This document shows, piece after piece, positions 6,918 to 14,078 of a stretch of DNA of 15,566 bases. The DNA lies in contig CAKUWD010000053.1 of the NCBI GenBank assembly GCA_934699065.1, positions 1-15,566 on the forward strand, given 5' to 3'. Position numbers and translations under genes: made by a program. The DNA comes from an uncultured Treponema sp. Lineage in GTDB: Bacteria > Spirochaetota > Spirochaetia > Treponematales > Treponemataceae. The notes beneath the pieces were generated by a model. That model was not told where the DNA came from, did not search any database, and worked only from the letters and a program-made list of their open reading frames with translations. Numbering within the stretch: the stretch's first letter is position 1; every line of letters starts with the position of its first letter.

Positions 6918-8090
6918 ATGAAAAAGGTTTTACTTCTTATTGTATCTACAATGTTATCTTTTGCTCTTATCAGTTGTGGCGGAGAAAAAAAGAATGTAGT
7001 AAAAATCGGTGTTTATGAACCAGCATCTGGAGACAATGGTGCAGGTGGTAAACAGGAAACTCTTGGAATTCAGTATGCAAATACTGTTACACCAACTGTT
7101 GAAATTGGTGGAAAAGAGTATACAGTACAGCTCGAAATCGTTGATAATGAATCTTCAAACGATAAGGCTGTAACCGCTGCTTCAGAACTTGTAAGCAAGG
7201 GTGTTTCTGTAGTACTTGGATCTTACGGTTCAGGTGTTTCTATTGCAGCTTCTGATACTTTTGCTGCTGCTGATGTTCCAGCTATCGGTGTAACATGTAC
7301 AAACCCTCAGGTAACTCTTGGAAACAATCACTATTTCCGTATCTGCTTCCTCGATCCATTCCAGGGTTCAGTTCATGCAAATCTTGCAAAAGATAAATTT
7401 GGTGCTAAAAAAGCTTATGCTCTTGCAAAACTTGGTGATGATTATTCTGTAGGTCTTTGTAACTACTTTATTGAAGGTTGTAAAAAACTTGGAATCGAAG
7501 TTATCTTCGAGACTTTCCCAGACGGAACTTCTGACTTTGCTGCTTATGTAGCAAATGCAAAAAATAATAAAGCTGATGTAATCTTCTCACCAGTTTCTAT
7601 CGAAGCTGCAGCCCTTATTATTGAGCAGGCAAATACACAGGGACTTAAGATTCCACTTCTCGCTGGTGATACATGGGACTCTAACGTTGTCCTCGCAGCA
7701 GCTAAAGGAACAAATATTGATGTTTATGTAACAACCTTCTTCGTAGAAGGAAGTAACGCTTCTAACATTGTAGACTTCGTAGATGGTTTCAGAAACTATC
7801 TGAATACAAACTCTACTGCTAAGACAAATAACGGTGGTGATGATGAAATCGCTGCTGTTTCTGCAATGGGCTTTGATGCTTACTATACCGCTCTTGAAGC
7901 TCTCAAGGCTGCAGGAAGCACAAAATCAATTGATGTTATGAAGGCTCTTCCATCTGTAAAGTATGAAGGTGTTTCAGGTTCTATCGCATTCGACAAGAAT
8001 GGTGATGCAGAACGCGATGTTGCTTACATTAAGAAAGTAAACAATAACACTGGAAAGTGGGACTTCATTGCTATTCAGAAAGTAAACTAA
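6918..8090 (+). CDS. livK: Branched-chain amino acid-type ABC transporter substrate-binding lipoprotein
   Basis: This is a 390-aa periplasmic-binding-fold protein of the LivK/LivJ (Leu/Ile/Val-binding) family that captures substrate outside the cytoplasmic membrane for the LivHMGF importer. The N-terminus is a lipoprotein signal: Lys-Lys, a hydrophobic core, then F-A-L-I-S-C with the lipidated Cys at residue 20, followed by GGEKK. The mature part begins KIGVYEPASGDNGAGGKQETLGIQYAN, the usual first strand and helix, and DNESSNDKAVTAASELVSKGVSVVLGSYGSG forms the first ligand-pocket wall. Length is normal. It is the first gene behind an extended -10 promoter and is separated from livH by a stem-loop, as is common where the binding protein is made in excess. 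Other amino acids or amides are possible ligands. Confidence 0.9.
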   Translation: MKKVLLLIVSTMLSFALISCGGEKKNVVKIGVYEPASGDNGAGGKQETLGIQYANTVTPTVEIGGKEYTVQLEIVDNESSNDKAVTAASELVSKGVSVVLGSYGSGVSIAASDTFAAADVPAIGVTCTNPQVTLGNNHYFRICFLDPFQGSVHANLAKDKFGAKKAYALAKLGDDYSVGLCNYFIEGCKKLGIEVIFETFPDGTSDFAAYVANAKNNKADVIFSPVSIEAAALIIEQANTQGLKIPLLAGDTWDSNVVLAAAKGTNIDVYVTTFFVEGSNASNIVDFVDGFRNYLNTNSTAKTNNGGDDEIAAVSAMGFDAYYTALEALKAAGSTKSIDVMKALPSVKYEGVSGSIAFDKNGDAERDVAYIKKVNNNTGKWDFIAIQKVN

Positions 8091-8102
8091 TTTAAAAATA
8101 CA

Positions 8103-8144
8103 GGGGTGGTTGAGTGCCGCGAAGGCGGCGTATCGAAATCACCC
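8103..8144. repeat. Family 2 hairpin repeat between livK and livH
   Basis: Outer arms GGGTGGTT (8104-8111) and AATCACCC (8137-8144) pair with one G-U wobble. The inner arms GCCGC (8116-8120) and GCGGC (8125-8129) close a GAAG loop. The frame GGTTGAGT...GTATCGAAA is shared with the copies at 13967-14011 and 14025-14063. It starts about a dozen bases past the livK stop, where it could shield the livK mRNA 3' end or attenuate transcription into livHMGF. It lacks a clear T tract. Confidence 0.8.
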
Positions 8145-8164
8145 TTGTTTATCAGGAAACGTAG

Positions 8165-9049
8165 ATGAACTTTTTCCAGACTAACTTACCTTATATTTTA
8201 GCAGGTATTTCAACTGGCGGTCAGTACGCACTCATTGCTATAGGTTACACCATGGTCTATGGCATTTTAAGACTTATAAACTTTGCCCATGGTGATGTTT
8301 TTATGGCAGCCGGTCTTATTATGATTTATTCATATACTGTTATGCCACTTTGGGTTTCAATCCCATTAACAATTATTCTTACAGTTTTAATCGGCTTTTC
8401 TATCGAAAGAATTGCTTATAAGCCATTAAGAACTGCACCTAGAATGTCTATTATGATTTCTGCAATCGGTATGTCTTATATGATTCAGAATCTTGCTTTG
8501 TATATTACTGGAGGCCTTTTAAAGACTTATCCTAAAATTCCTTGGATAAGTGACTCCATTACAATATTCGGAGCCATCACAAAACGTGTCACTGTGATTA
8601 CTCCTTTCCTTACTATCTTTCTCGTAGTAGGCCTTGTTCTTCTGATAAAATATACTAAAATCGGAATGGCAATGCGTGCAGTTTCACGCGACTTTGAAAC
8701 TGCCCAGCTTATGGGAATCAAAATTGATTCTGTAATTTCTATGACCTTTATTATAGGTTCCTTCCTTGCAGCAATAGGCTCAATTCTTTTCTTTTCGAAT
8801 TACCCTGGAGTTACTCCTACAGTTGGCGGTATGCCGGGACTCAAAGCCTTTGTTGCAGCTGTATTCGGAGGAATCGGTTCTATTCCAGGCGCTGTAATTG
8901 GTGCCTTTTTGATTGGTATCTGTGAGAATATTATCAAGGGGCTTGGCTGGACAACCTTCAGCGATGCCTTTACCTTTGTTCTTTTGATTTGTGTATTGAT
9001 GTTCATGCCGACCGGACTCTTCGGCGAAAAACAGACCGATAAGGTTTAA
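8165..9049 (+). CDS. livH: Branched-chain amino acid ABC transporter permease LivH
   Basis: One of two membrane permeases of the Liv importer, 294 aa with about eight hydrophobic segments. The N-terminal GISTGGQYALIAIGYTMVYGILRLINFAHGDVFMAAGL is diagnostic for LivH. The cytoplasmic coupling segment around RAVSRDFETAQLMGIKIDSVISMTF contacts the ATPases in this family. The C-terminal AAVFGGIGSIPGAVIGAFLIGICENI is also conserved. The ribosome-binding site AGGAA (8154-8158) is modest. It lies 74 bp after livK, across the family 2 hairpin, and 21 bp before livM. Confidence 0.93.
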   Translation: MNFFQTNLPYILAGISTGGQYALIAIGYTMVYGILRLINFAHGDVFMAAGLIMIYSYTVMPLWVSIPLTIILTVLIGFSIERIAYKPLRTAPRMSIMISAIGMSYMIQNLALYITGGLLKTYPKIPWISDSITIFGAITKRVTVITPFLTIFLVVGLVLLIKYTKIGMAMRAVSRDFETAQLMGIKIDSVISMTFIIGSFLAAIGSILFFSNYPGVTPTVGGMPGLKAFVAAVFGGIGSIPGAVIGAFLIGICENIIKGLGWTTFSDAFTFVLLICVLMFMPTGLFGEKQTDKV

Positions 9050-9070
9050 TCTTTTATTGAGGTTTTTGCT

Positions 9071-10171
9071 ATGGAAAATACAAATAAAAAAAGAGATTTA
9101 TTTATCGGTTTTGGTCTTCTGGCCCTTTTATTTATTGTGCTTGTAATTCTTGAAAACACAATCCGTCCTACATCAATTCTTTTTACAGTTTTAAAGAAGG
9201 GTGCAATTTATGCTTTGGTTGCTGTAAGTATGAATCTTTTGAACGGCTTTACAGGTCTCTTTAGTCTTGGTCAGGCAGGCTTTATGCTGCTTGGTGCTTA
9301 TACTTATGCAATCTTTACAATTCCTCTTGAAGCCCGTGCACAAGTCTATCAGTATTTTAATGGTGGTGCAATTCATTTTACCATGCCTGTAGTTATTGCA
9401 ATGATTCTTGCAGGACTTGTTGCTGCCTTCTTTGCATATCTGATTGGTCTTCCAGTTCTGCATCTTAAATCAGATTATCTTGCTATTGCTACTTTGGGGT
9501 TTGCTGAGATTCTTCGCGCTATTTTTCAGTGGGATAAGCTTGGAGTTATTACAAACGGTTCAAATCTTTTGAGAAAGTATCCTGTTTTTAAAACTACAAC
9601 CTTCTATTTTGCAGTAAGTGGATTGTGTATTGCACTGATTGTTCTGCTTATCAATTCTACTTATGGTCGTGCCTTTAAGGCTATCCGTGATGATGAAGTT
9701 GCAGCTGAGGCTATGGGAATAAATCTTGCTCACCACAAAAAACTTGCATTTACAATTTCATCTTTTTTTGCTGGAATTTCAGGGGCTCTTCTTGCCATGT
9801 TCCAGACTACAATTCAGGCAAGTCAGTTTAAATCAGCAATGACTTATGAAATTCTTCTGATTGTTGTAATAGGTGGAATCGGTTCGGTAACCGGAAGTTG
9901 TATTTCTTCCTTCCTCTTTATTGCCTGTTCAGAATGGTGGCTGCGCTTCCTTGATAACGCAAACCTGAACTTTACTTCAATTCAGATTTTACGACCTGGC
10001 TTCAGAAAAGTTGTATTTTCTGTTGTTATTATGGCAATTGTTCTTTTCTATCAGAAGGGAATTATGGGCGATAAAGAATTCTCGATAAAGGGAATTTCGG
10101 GCTTCTTTAAGAAATTAAAGAAAAAGCGTCATCCCGAACTTGTTTCGGGATCCAAATCAGATAAAAAATAG
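9071..10171 (+). CDS. livM: Branched-chain amino acid ABC transporter permease LivM with repeat-encoded tail
   Basis: This is the second permease of the Liv importer, 366 aa. Family signatures are ALVAVSMNLLNGFTGLFSLGQAGFMLLGAY, then LKSDYLAIATLGFAEILR, the coupling helix AFKAIRDDEVAAEAMGIN and VVIGGIGSVTGSCISSFLF. The protein proper probably ends in the basic stretch near FFKKLKKK. The last dozen residues, RHPELVSGSKSDKK, are encoded by the family 1 hairpin repeat that begins at 10128 and by its spacer. The stop TAG uses the first base of the repeat's right unit. This looks like an insertion that replaced the original stop and lengthened a tolerant cytoplasmic tail. GAGG at 9059-9062 is the ribosome-binding site. 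The transport function should be unaffected. Confidence 0.92.
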   Translation: MENTNKKRDLFIGFGLLALLFIVLVILENTIRPTSILFTVLKKGAIYALVAVSMNLLNGFTGLFSLGQAGFMLLGAYTYAIFTIPLEARAQVYQYFNGGAIHFTMPVVIAMILAGLVAAFFAYLIGLPVLHLKSDYLAIATLGFAEILRAIFQWDKLGVITNGSNLLRKYPVFKTTTFYFAVSGLCIALIVLLINSTYGRAFKAIRDDEVAAEAMGINLAHHKKLAFTISSFFAGISGALLAMFQTTIQASQFKSAMTYEILLIVVIGGIGSVTGSCISSFLFIACSEWWLRFLDNANLNFTSIQILRPGFRKVVFSVVIMAIVLFYQKGIMGDKEFSIKGISGFFKKLKKKRHPELVSGSKSDKK

Positions 10172-10195
10172 ATGCTGAAACAAGTTCAGCATGAC
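10128..10195. repeat. Family 1 hairpin repeat pair spanning the livM end and livG leader
   Basis: Two 25-bp units face each other. The left unit, 10128-10152, has stem CCCGAA/TTCGGG. The right unit, 10171-10195, has stem GCTGAA/TTCAGC. They are separated by an 18-base A-rich spacer. Taken as inverted copies, they differ at three bases in each arm, and all differences are compensatory, so both still fold. The left unit is translated as RHPELVSGS within livM, and the right unit starts at the livM stop. Confidence 0.88.
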
Positions 10196-10210
10196 ATATC
10201 AGGAAATTCT

Positions 10211-11092
10211 ATGAACATTTTGAAAATGGAAAATATAACAATGCAGTTCGGTGGTGTTGTTGCCGTTGACAATCTTTCTCTTGAAGTAAATGAAGGAGAA
10301 ATTGTTTCTCTTATCGGCCCAAACGGAGCAGGTAAGACAACTGCATTTAATGTTGTAACCGGGGTTTATGCTCCTACAAACGGGGCTGTCTGGTTCAATG
10401 GAAATAAAATTGTAGAAAATCATCCCCGCAGAAAAATGAAGAAACTCTATGCGGGAAAAGATAAAACTGAATTTAAGGGACATCTTGAACCGACTCCAGA
10501 TAAAATCACAAAGCTTGGAATTGCCAGAACCTTCCAGAATATCCGACTCTGGAAGAGCCAGACAGTTTTTGATAACGTTCTGATTGCAAAGCACCTTCGC
10601 CGTACTTCAAATGTTTTTTCTGCAACCTTCCGCCTCAACTGGAAGGAAGAAAAAAAGCAGCGCGAAGAAACAGCCGAGCTTCTTAAGATTCTTGGTCTTT
10701 ATGATGTAAAGGATGAGCTTTGTACTTCACTTCCTTATGGACTTCAACGCCGCCTTGAAATTGCCCGTGCTCTTGCAACTAATCCAAAGCTTCTGCTGCT
10801 TGATGAGCCTGCTGCCGGAATGAATCCTCAGGAAACAGCTGAGCTCACAGACTTTATCCGCCGCATCCGTACAGACTTTCATCTTTCAGTTTTTATGATT
10901 GAACATCATATGGATCTTGTTATGGATATTTCAGACAGAATCTATGTATTAAACTTTGGAGCCCTTATTGCTCAGGGAACTCCGGATGAAATCCAGAATA
11001 ATCCGGATGTAATAGCAGCTTATCTTGGTGAGGCAGAAGAAGATACCGATTTTTCCGATAAACCTTATGCCGTAGAAGAGGAGGCCGAATAA
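10211..11092 (+). CDS. livG: Branched-chain amino acid ABC transporter ATPase LivG
   Basis: One of two ATPases driving the Liv importer. From the ATG at 10211 it is 293 aa, starting MNILKMENITMQFGGVVAVDN. Walker A GPNGAGKTT is at residues 36-44 and the Q-loop is in GIARTFQNIRL near 103-111. The ABC signature is the variant LPYGLQRRLEIARA, followed by Walker B LLLLDEPAAGMN and the H-loop MIEHHMD. Between the NGNKI strand and GIARTFQ sit about 28 extra, mostly charged residues (about 68-95) that the common LivG lacks. An upstream in-frame ATG at 10172 lies in the hairpin repeat (MLKQVQHD) and is rejected, because AGGAA at 10201-10205 fits the 10211 start; ATG 10226 is an alternative. The stop overlaps livF as TAATG. 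Confidence 0.92.
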   Translation: MNILKMENITMQFGGVVAVDNLSLEVNEGEIVSLIGPNGAGKTTAFNVVTGVYAPTNGAVWFNGNKIVENHPRRKMKKLYAGKDKTEFKGHLEPTPDKITKLGIARTFQNIRLWKSQTVFDNVLIAKHLRRTSNVFSATFRLNWKEEKKQREETAELLKILGLYDVKDELCTSLPYGLQRRLEIARALATNPKLLLLDEPAAGMNPQETAELTDFIRRIRTDFHLSVFMIEHHMDLVMDISDRIYVLNFGALIAQGTPDEIQNNPDVIAAYLGEAEEDTDFSDKPYAVEEEAE

Positions 11093-11802
11093 TGCTCAAA
11101 ATTAAAGATTTACATGTATCTTACGGCGGAATCAAGGCTTTACGTGGAATTAATATCGAAGTTCCTGATGGAAAAATTGTTACTCTAATTGGTGCCAATG
11201 GAGCTGGAAAATCAACCTTGCTTCGTACAATCAGCGGGCTTGTAAAAGCAGAAAGCGGTTCTATTCTTCTAGATGATGAAGAGCTTATTGGTAAGCAGAT
11301 TAATAAAATCTGTGAAAGTGGAATTGCCCTCAGTCCTGAAGGCCGCCGTGTATTTGCTGATCTTACCGTAATGGAAAATCTTAGAATAGGTGCCTACCTG
11401 CGCAACGATAAAAAAGAAATCGAAAAGGACCTTGAATGGGTTTTCAATCTTTTCCCACGCCTTAAGGAACGTTCCTGGCAGTATGCCGGTACACTTAGTG
11501 GTGGTGAACAGCAAATGCTGGCTGTAGGCCGTGCTCTTATGAGCCGTCCGAAAATCCTTATGCTGGATGAACCTTCTCTTGGTCTTGCGCCACTTATCGT
11601 ACAGCAGATTTTCAATATTATCCGTGAGATTAATAACGCAGGTGTAACAGTTCTTCTGATTGAACAGAATGCTAATATGGCTCTTAAAACTGCCGACATC
11701 GCCTATGTAATCGAAACCGGCGAAATAGTTCTCAGCGGCTCAGGAACACAGGTACTTGAAAATCCAACAGTCCGTGAAGCTTATCTGGGAAAAAAGAAAT
11801 GA
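11092..11802 (+). CDS. livF: Branched-chain amino acid ABC transporter ATPase LivF
   Basis: This is the second ATPase of the Liv importer, 236 aa, the usual LivF length. The N-terminus MLKIKDLHVSYGGIKALRGI is typical. Walker A GANGAGKST is at residues 34-42, the signature LSGGEQQMLAVGRAL is complete, and Walker B MLDEPSLGLAP and the H-loop IEQNANMAL follow. SPEGRRVFADLTVMENL, the LivF form of the Q-loop region, distinguishes it from LivG. It is translationally coupled to livG (TAATG), with GAGGAGG just upstream in the livG 3' end. It ends the operon; hairpins and a weak terminator follow. Confidence 0.95.
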   Translation: MLKIKDLHVSYGGIKALRGINIEVPDGKIVTLIGANGAGKSTLLRTISGLVKAESGSILLDDEELIGKQINKICESGIALSPEGRRVFADLTVMENLRIGAYLRNDKKEIEKDLEWVFNLFPRLKERSWQYAGTLSGGEQQMLAVGRALMSRPKILMLDEPSLGLAPLIVQQIFNIIREINNAGVTVLLIEQNANMALKTADIAYVIETGEIVLSGSGTQVLENPTVREAYLGKKK

Positions 11803-11806
11803 GTAA

Positions 11807-11820
11807 GGGCGCTGGCGCCC
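11807..11820. other. GC-rich perfect hairpin after livF
   Basis: GGGCGC-TG-GCGCCC is a self-complementary 14-mer four bases past the livF stop. It has no T tract, so by itself it is not a terminator. It could block 3' exonucleases or be the remnant of an intergenic repeat. Confidence 0.5.
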
Positions 11821-11833
11821 GGTGATAAATAGC

Positions 11834-11871
11834 AAAGCGTTAAGAAAAATGTGAAAGCATTTTTTAGCTTT
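11834..11871 (+). terminator. Probable liv operon terminator
   Basis: AAAGC (11834-11838) pairs with GCTTT (11867-11871), and AAAAATG (11845-11851) pairs with CATTTTT (11859-11865) around TGAAAG. The outermost GGTG (11821-11824) may also pair with CACC (11874-11877). The U run is part of the stem and GC content is low, so termination may be partial. Confidence 0.4.
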
Positions 11872-11889
11872 ACCACCTAGAGATTTATA

Positions 11890-11922
11890 CAATATTACTG
11901 TAAATCTCTTACAGTAATATTG
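11890..11922. promoter_or_regulatory. Perfect 14-bp-arm palindrome, candidate operator of the GH31 gene
   Basis: CAATATTACTGTAA (11890-11903) and TTACAGTAATATTG (11909-11922) are exact reverse complements separated by ATCTC. The palindrome ends ten bases before an extended -10 element and covers where RNA polymerase would contact the -35 region. A dimeric sugar-responsive repressor or activator site is the simplest reading. The repressor gene is not in the window. Confidence 0.6.
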
Positions 11923-11931
11923 ATTCTTTCA

Positions 11932-11940
11932 TGTTATACT
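11932..11940 (+). promoter_or_regulatory. Extended -10 promoter of the GH31 gene
   Basis: TGTTATACT matches the extended -10 form TGnTATAnT. No good -35 is seen at 17-bp spacing, which falls inside the palindrome. The predicted transcription start, near 11947, nearly coincides with the Shine-Dalgarno TAGGAGG (11947-11953). The leader would therefore be only about 16 bases. Confidence 0.5.
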
Positions 11941-11962
11941 AAAGAATAGGAGGCTTCAAATT

Positions 11963-13951
11963 ATGTTTTACGAAGCAAAAAATTCTTTAGTATTCAAAAA
12001 AGGTAACGAAACCTTAATGATTGAACCATGGGGAAAAGATTCTTTCCGTGTACGTTCAACTCTCGAAGCTGCATTTATTGATCGTGATGTAGCACTTACA
12101 GAAAAAATCAATCATGGAAGTGCAAAAATCAGTGTAACAGAAAATTCTGCTTCTATAAAAAATGGAATGCTTGAAGCACGCCTGAATTATAACGGTGTAA
12201 TTTCTTTTTATAAAAATGATAAATTGATTCTGCAGGAATACTATCGCCAGTACGATCCGACTGCAACAAAAGAAAGCTGCTGTACAAAAATTATCAGCCG
12301 ACAGTTCCAGGGAATTATTGGCGGAGACTACTCACTTACAGTCCGCTTTAATCCTAATGATGATGAAAAACTTTTTGGTATGGGTCAGTATCCTACACCT
12401 TATCTTGATATGAAAGGCTGTACACTTGAGCTTGCCCAGCGCAACAGCCAGGTTTCTATTCCTTTTGCTTTATCAAATCTTGGTTACGGCTTCCTTTGGA
12501 ATAATCCTGCTGTAGGTAAGGTAACCTTTGGAAAAAACATTACAGAATGGCATGCAGAAAGTACAAAGGAAATGGATTACTGGATTACTGCCGGCGACAC
12601 TCCTTCAGAAATCATTGAAAAATACACTGCTGCTGTTGGTCGTGCTCCGGCCCTTACTGAAGATTACCTTGGCTTCTGGCAGTGTAAGCTCCGTTACCGC
12701 ACACAGGAAGAGGTTCTTACAGTTGCCCGCCGCTATAAGGAAATGGGCATTCATCTTGATGTAATTGTAATTGACTTCTTCCACTGGCCACGTCAGGGAG
12801 ACTGGTTCTTTGACAAAGAATACTGGCCTGATCCAAAAGCAATGTGTGATGAGCTTCACGCTATGGGAACTAAAGTTATGGTTTCTGTTTGGCCAAACGT
12901 AGATAAAAAATCAACACACTTTGCAGAAATGCAGGAAAAGGGCTACCTGATTCGTTCAGACCGTGGTTCAAACCAGAGCTTTGACTGGCAGGGAGACTGT
13001 CTCGCAATTGATGCTACAAATCCTGAAGCCCGCGAATACCTGTGGAACATCTGTAAAAAGAACTATGCTGATTACGGAATCGACATGTTCTGGCTTGATA
13101 ACTCTGAACCTGATCTTAATGTTTATGATTTTGGCAACTACAGATATCAGGCAGGTCCTGGACTTCAGGTTGCAAATATTTACCCTCAGATGTACAGCCG
13201 TTCTTTCTACGAAGGTCAGAAGGCTATGGGACAGAAGAGCATTGTAAACCTTGAACGCTGTGCCTGGGTTGGAAGTCAGAAATATAATCAGATTATCTGG
13301 AATGGAGACGTTCAGTCTACCTGGGAATGCTTCAGAACTTCTGTTTGTGAAGGTTTGAATATGGGTATTGCCGGTATTCCATGGTGGACAACTGATATCG
13401 GCGGCTTTATGTACGGTGACGTTCGAACAGAAGAGTTTAAGGAACTCCTTATCCGCTGGTTCGAATGGGCTGTATTTACTCCGATTTTACGTCTACATGG
13501 AGACCGCGATCCTCACGATATTCCGCTCCTCGACAAGGATCCACAGCGAGGCTACGGTGGAGGACACCTCTTTACCGGCCGTGACAATGAAATCTGGAGC
13601 TACGGCGAAGGCCCTCAGAAAATTATGGAAGCACAGATTAAGCTGCGTGAAAAAATCAAGCCTTATGTAACAAAGGTTATGAAAGAGGCAAGTGAAAACG
13701 GAAGCCCAGCTTTACGAACAATGTTTTATGAGTTCCCTAACGACGAAAAGTGCTGGAATCTAAAAGACCAGTATATGTTCGGACCAGACTACCTGGTAGC
13801 ACCAATTATGACCCCACAGACTTTCAAACGCGATGTATATCTGCCGGCAGGTAAATGGGAAAATATCCACGACGGAAAAGTATATGAAGGCGGCCAGACA
13901 GTAACTGTTGATGCTCCACTCGAGGCTATTCCTGTTTTTATCAGAAAGTAA
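11963..13951 (+). CDS. Glycoside hydrolase family 31 alpha-glycosidase (alpha-xylosidase/alpha-glucosidase type)
   Basis: A 662-aa cytoplasmic GH31 enzyme with no signal peptide, expected to remove terminal alpha-linked xylose or glucose from imported oligosaccharides with retention of configuration. An N-terminal beta-sandwich (to about 225) contains LFGMGQYPTP. The (beta/alpha)8 barrel starts near LGFWQCKLRYRTQEEV. The catalytic nucleophile is predicted as Asp379 in MFWLDNSEPD and the acid/base as Asp449 in IIWNGDVQSTW; both are in the family's standard contexts. RLHGDRDPHD and a C-terminal beta domain follow. Length is typical. It is monocistronic behind its own promoter and palindrome, with RBS TAGGAGG nine bases before the ATG. 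The FWLDxxEP form fits the alpha-xylosidase-like branch, but the exact substrate cannot be read here. Confidence 0.92.
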   Translation: MFYEAKNSLVFKKGNETLMIEPWGKDSFRVRSTLEAAFIDRDVALTEKINHGSAKISVTENSASIKNGMLEARLNYNGVISFYKNDKLILQEYYRQYDPTATKESCCTKIISRQFQGIIGGDYSLTVRFNPNDDEKLFGMGQYPTPYLDMKGCTLELAQRNSQVSIPFALSNLGYGFLWNNPAVGKVTFGKNITEWHAESTKEMDYWITAGDTPSEIIEKYTAAVGRAPALTEDYLGFWQCKLRYRTQEEVLTVARRYKEMGIHLDVIVIDFFHWPRQGDWFFDKEYWPDPKAMCDELHAMGTKVMVSVWPNVDKKSTHFAEMQEKGYLIRSDRGSNQSFDWQGDCLAIDATNPEAREYLWNICKKNYADYGIDMFWLDNSEPDLNVYDFGNYRYQAGPGLQVANIYPQMYSRSFYEGQKAMGQKSIVNLERCAWVGSQKYNQIIWNGDVQSTWECFRTSVCEGLNMGIAGIPWWTTDIGGFMYGDVRTEEFKELLIRWFEWAVFTPILRLHGDRDPHDIPLLDKDPQRGYGGGHLFTGRDNEIWSYGEGPQKIMEAQIKLREKIKPYVTKVMKEASENGSPALRTMFYEFPNDEKCWNLKDQYMFGPDYLVAPIMTPQTFKRDVYLPAGKWENIHDGKVYEGGQTVTVDAPLEAIPVFIRK

Positions 13952-13966
13952 TATATTATATATATA

Positions 13967-14011
13967 CACGGTGGTTGAGTAGACACGAAGTGTCGTATCG
14001 AAACCACTGTG
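13967..14011. repeat. Family 2 hairpin repeat, forward copy
   Basis: Outer arms GTGGTT (13971-13976) and AACCAC (14002-14007) are extended by CAC/GTG. The inner arms GACAC (13982-13986) and GTGTC (13990-13994) close a GAA loop. Compared with the copy at 8103-8144 the outer frame is kept but the inner stem is entirely different, and still pairs. It forms an inverted pair with the copy at 14025-14063. Confidence 0.82.
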
Positions 14012-14024
14012 CATACTTTCAACT

Positions 14025-14063
14025 GTGGTTTCGATACACTTCGCTTTGCGAAGCACTCAACCA
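14025..14063. repeat. Family 2 hairpin repeat, reverse copy
   Basis: This is the reverse-oriented partner of the preceding copy. TGGTT (14026-14030) pairs with AACCA (14059-14063), and CTTCGC (14039-14044) pairs with GCGAAG (14048-14053) around TTT. Its GTGGTTTCGATAC (14025-14037) is exactly complementary to 13995-14007, and its ACTCAACC (14055-14062) to 13973-13980, so the two copies can also pair with one another. Confidence 0.82.
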
Positions 14064-14078
14064 ACGGGAGTGGCTCAT

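Noticed and set aside
13967..14063. CRISPR array or integron attC site
   Set aside because: There are only two inverted copies, with no regular spacers, no cas genes, no integrase and no cassette structure.
13760..14064. Overlapping minus-strand open frames across the GH31 3' end and the repeats
   Set aside because: They are antisense to the GH31 coding region and the hairpin repeats, with no recognisable protein and no convincing start site.
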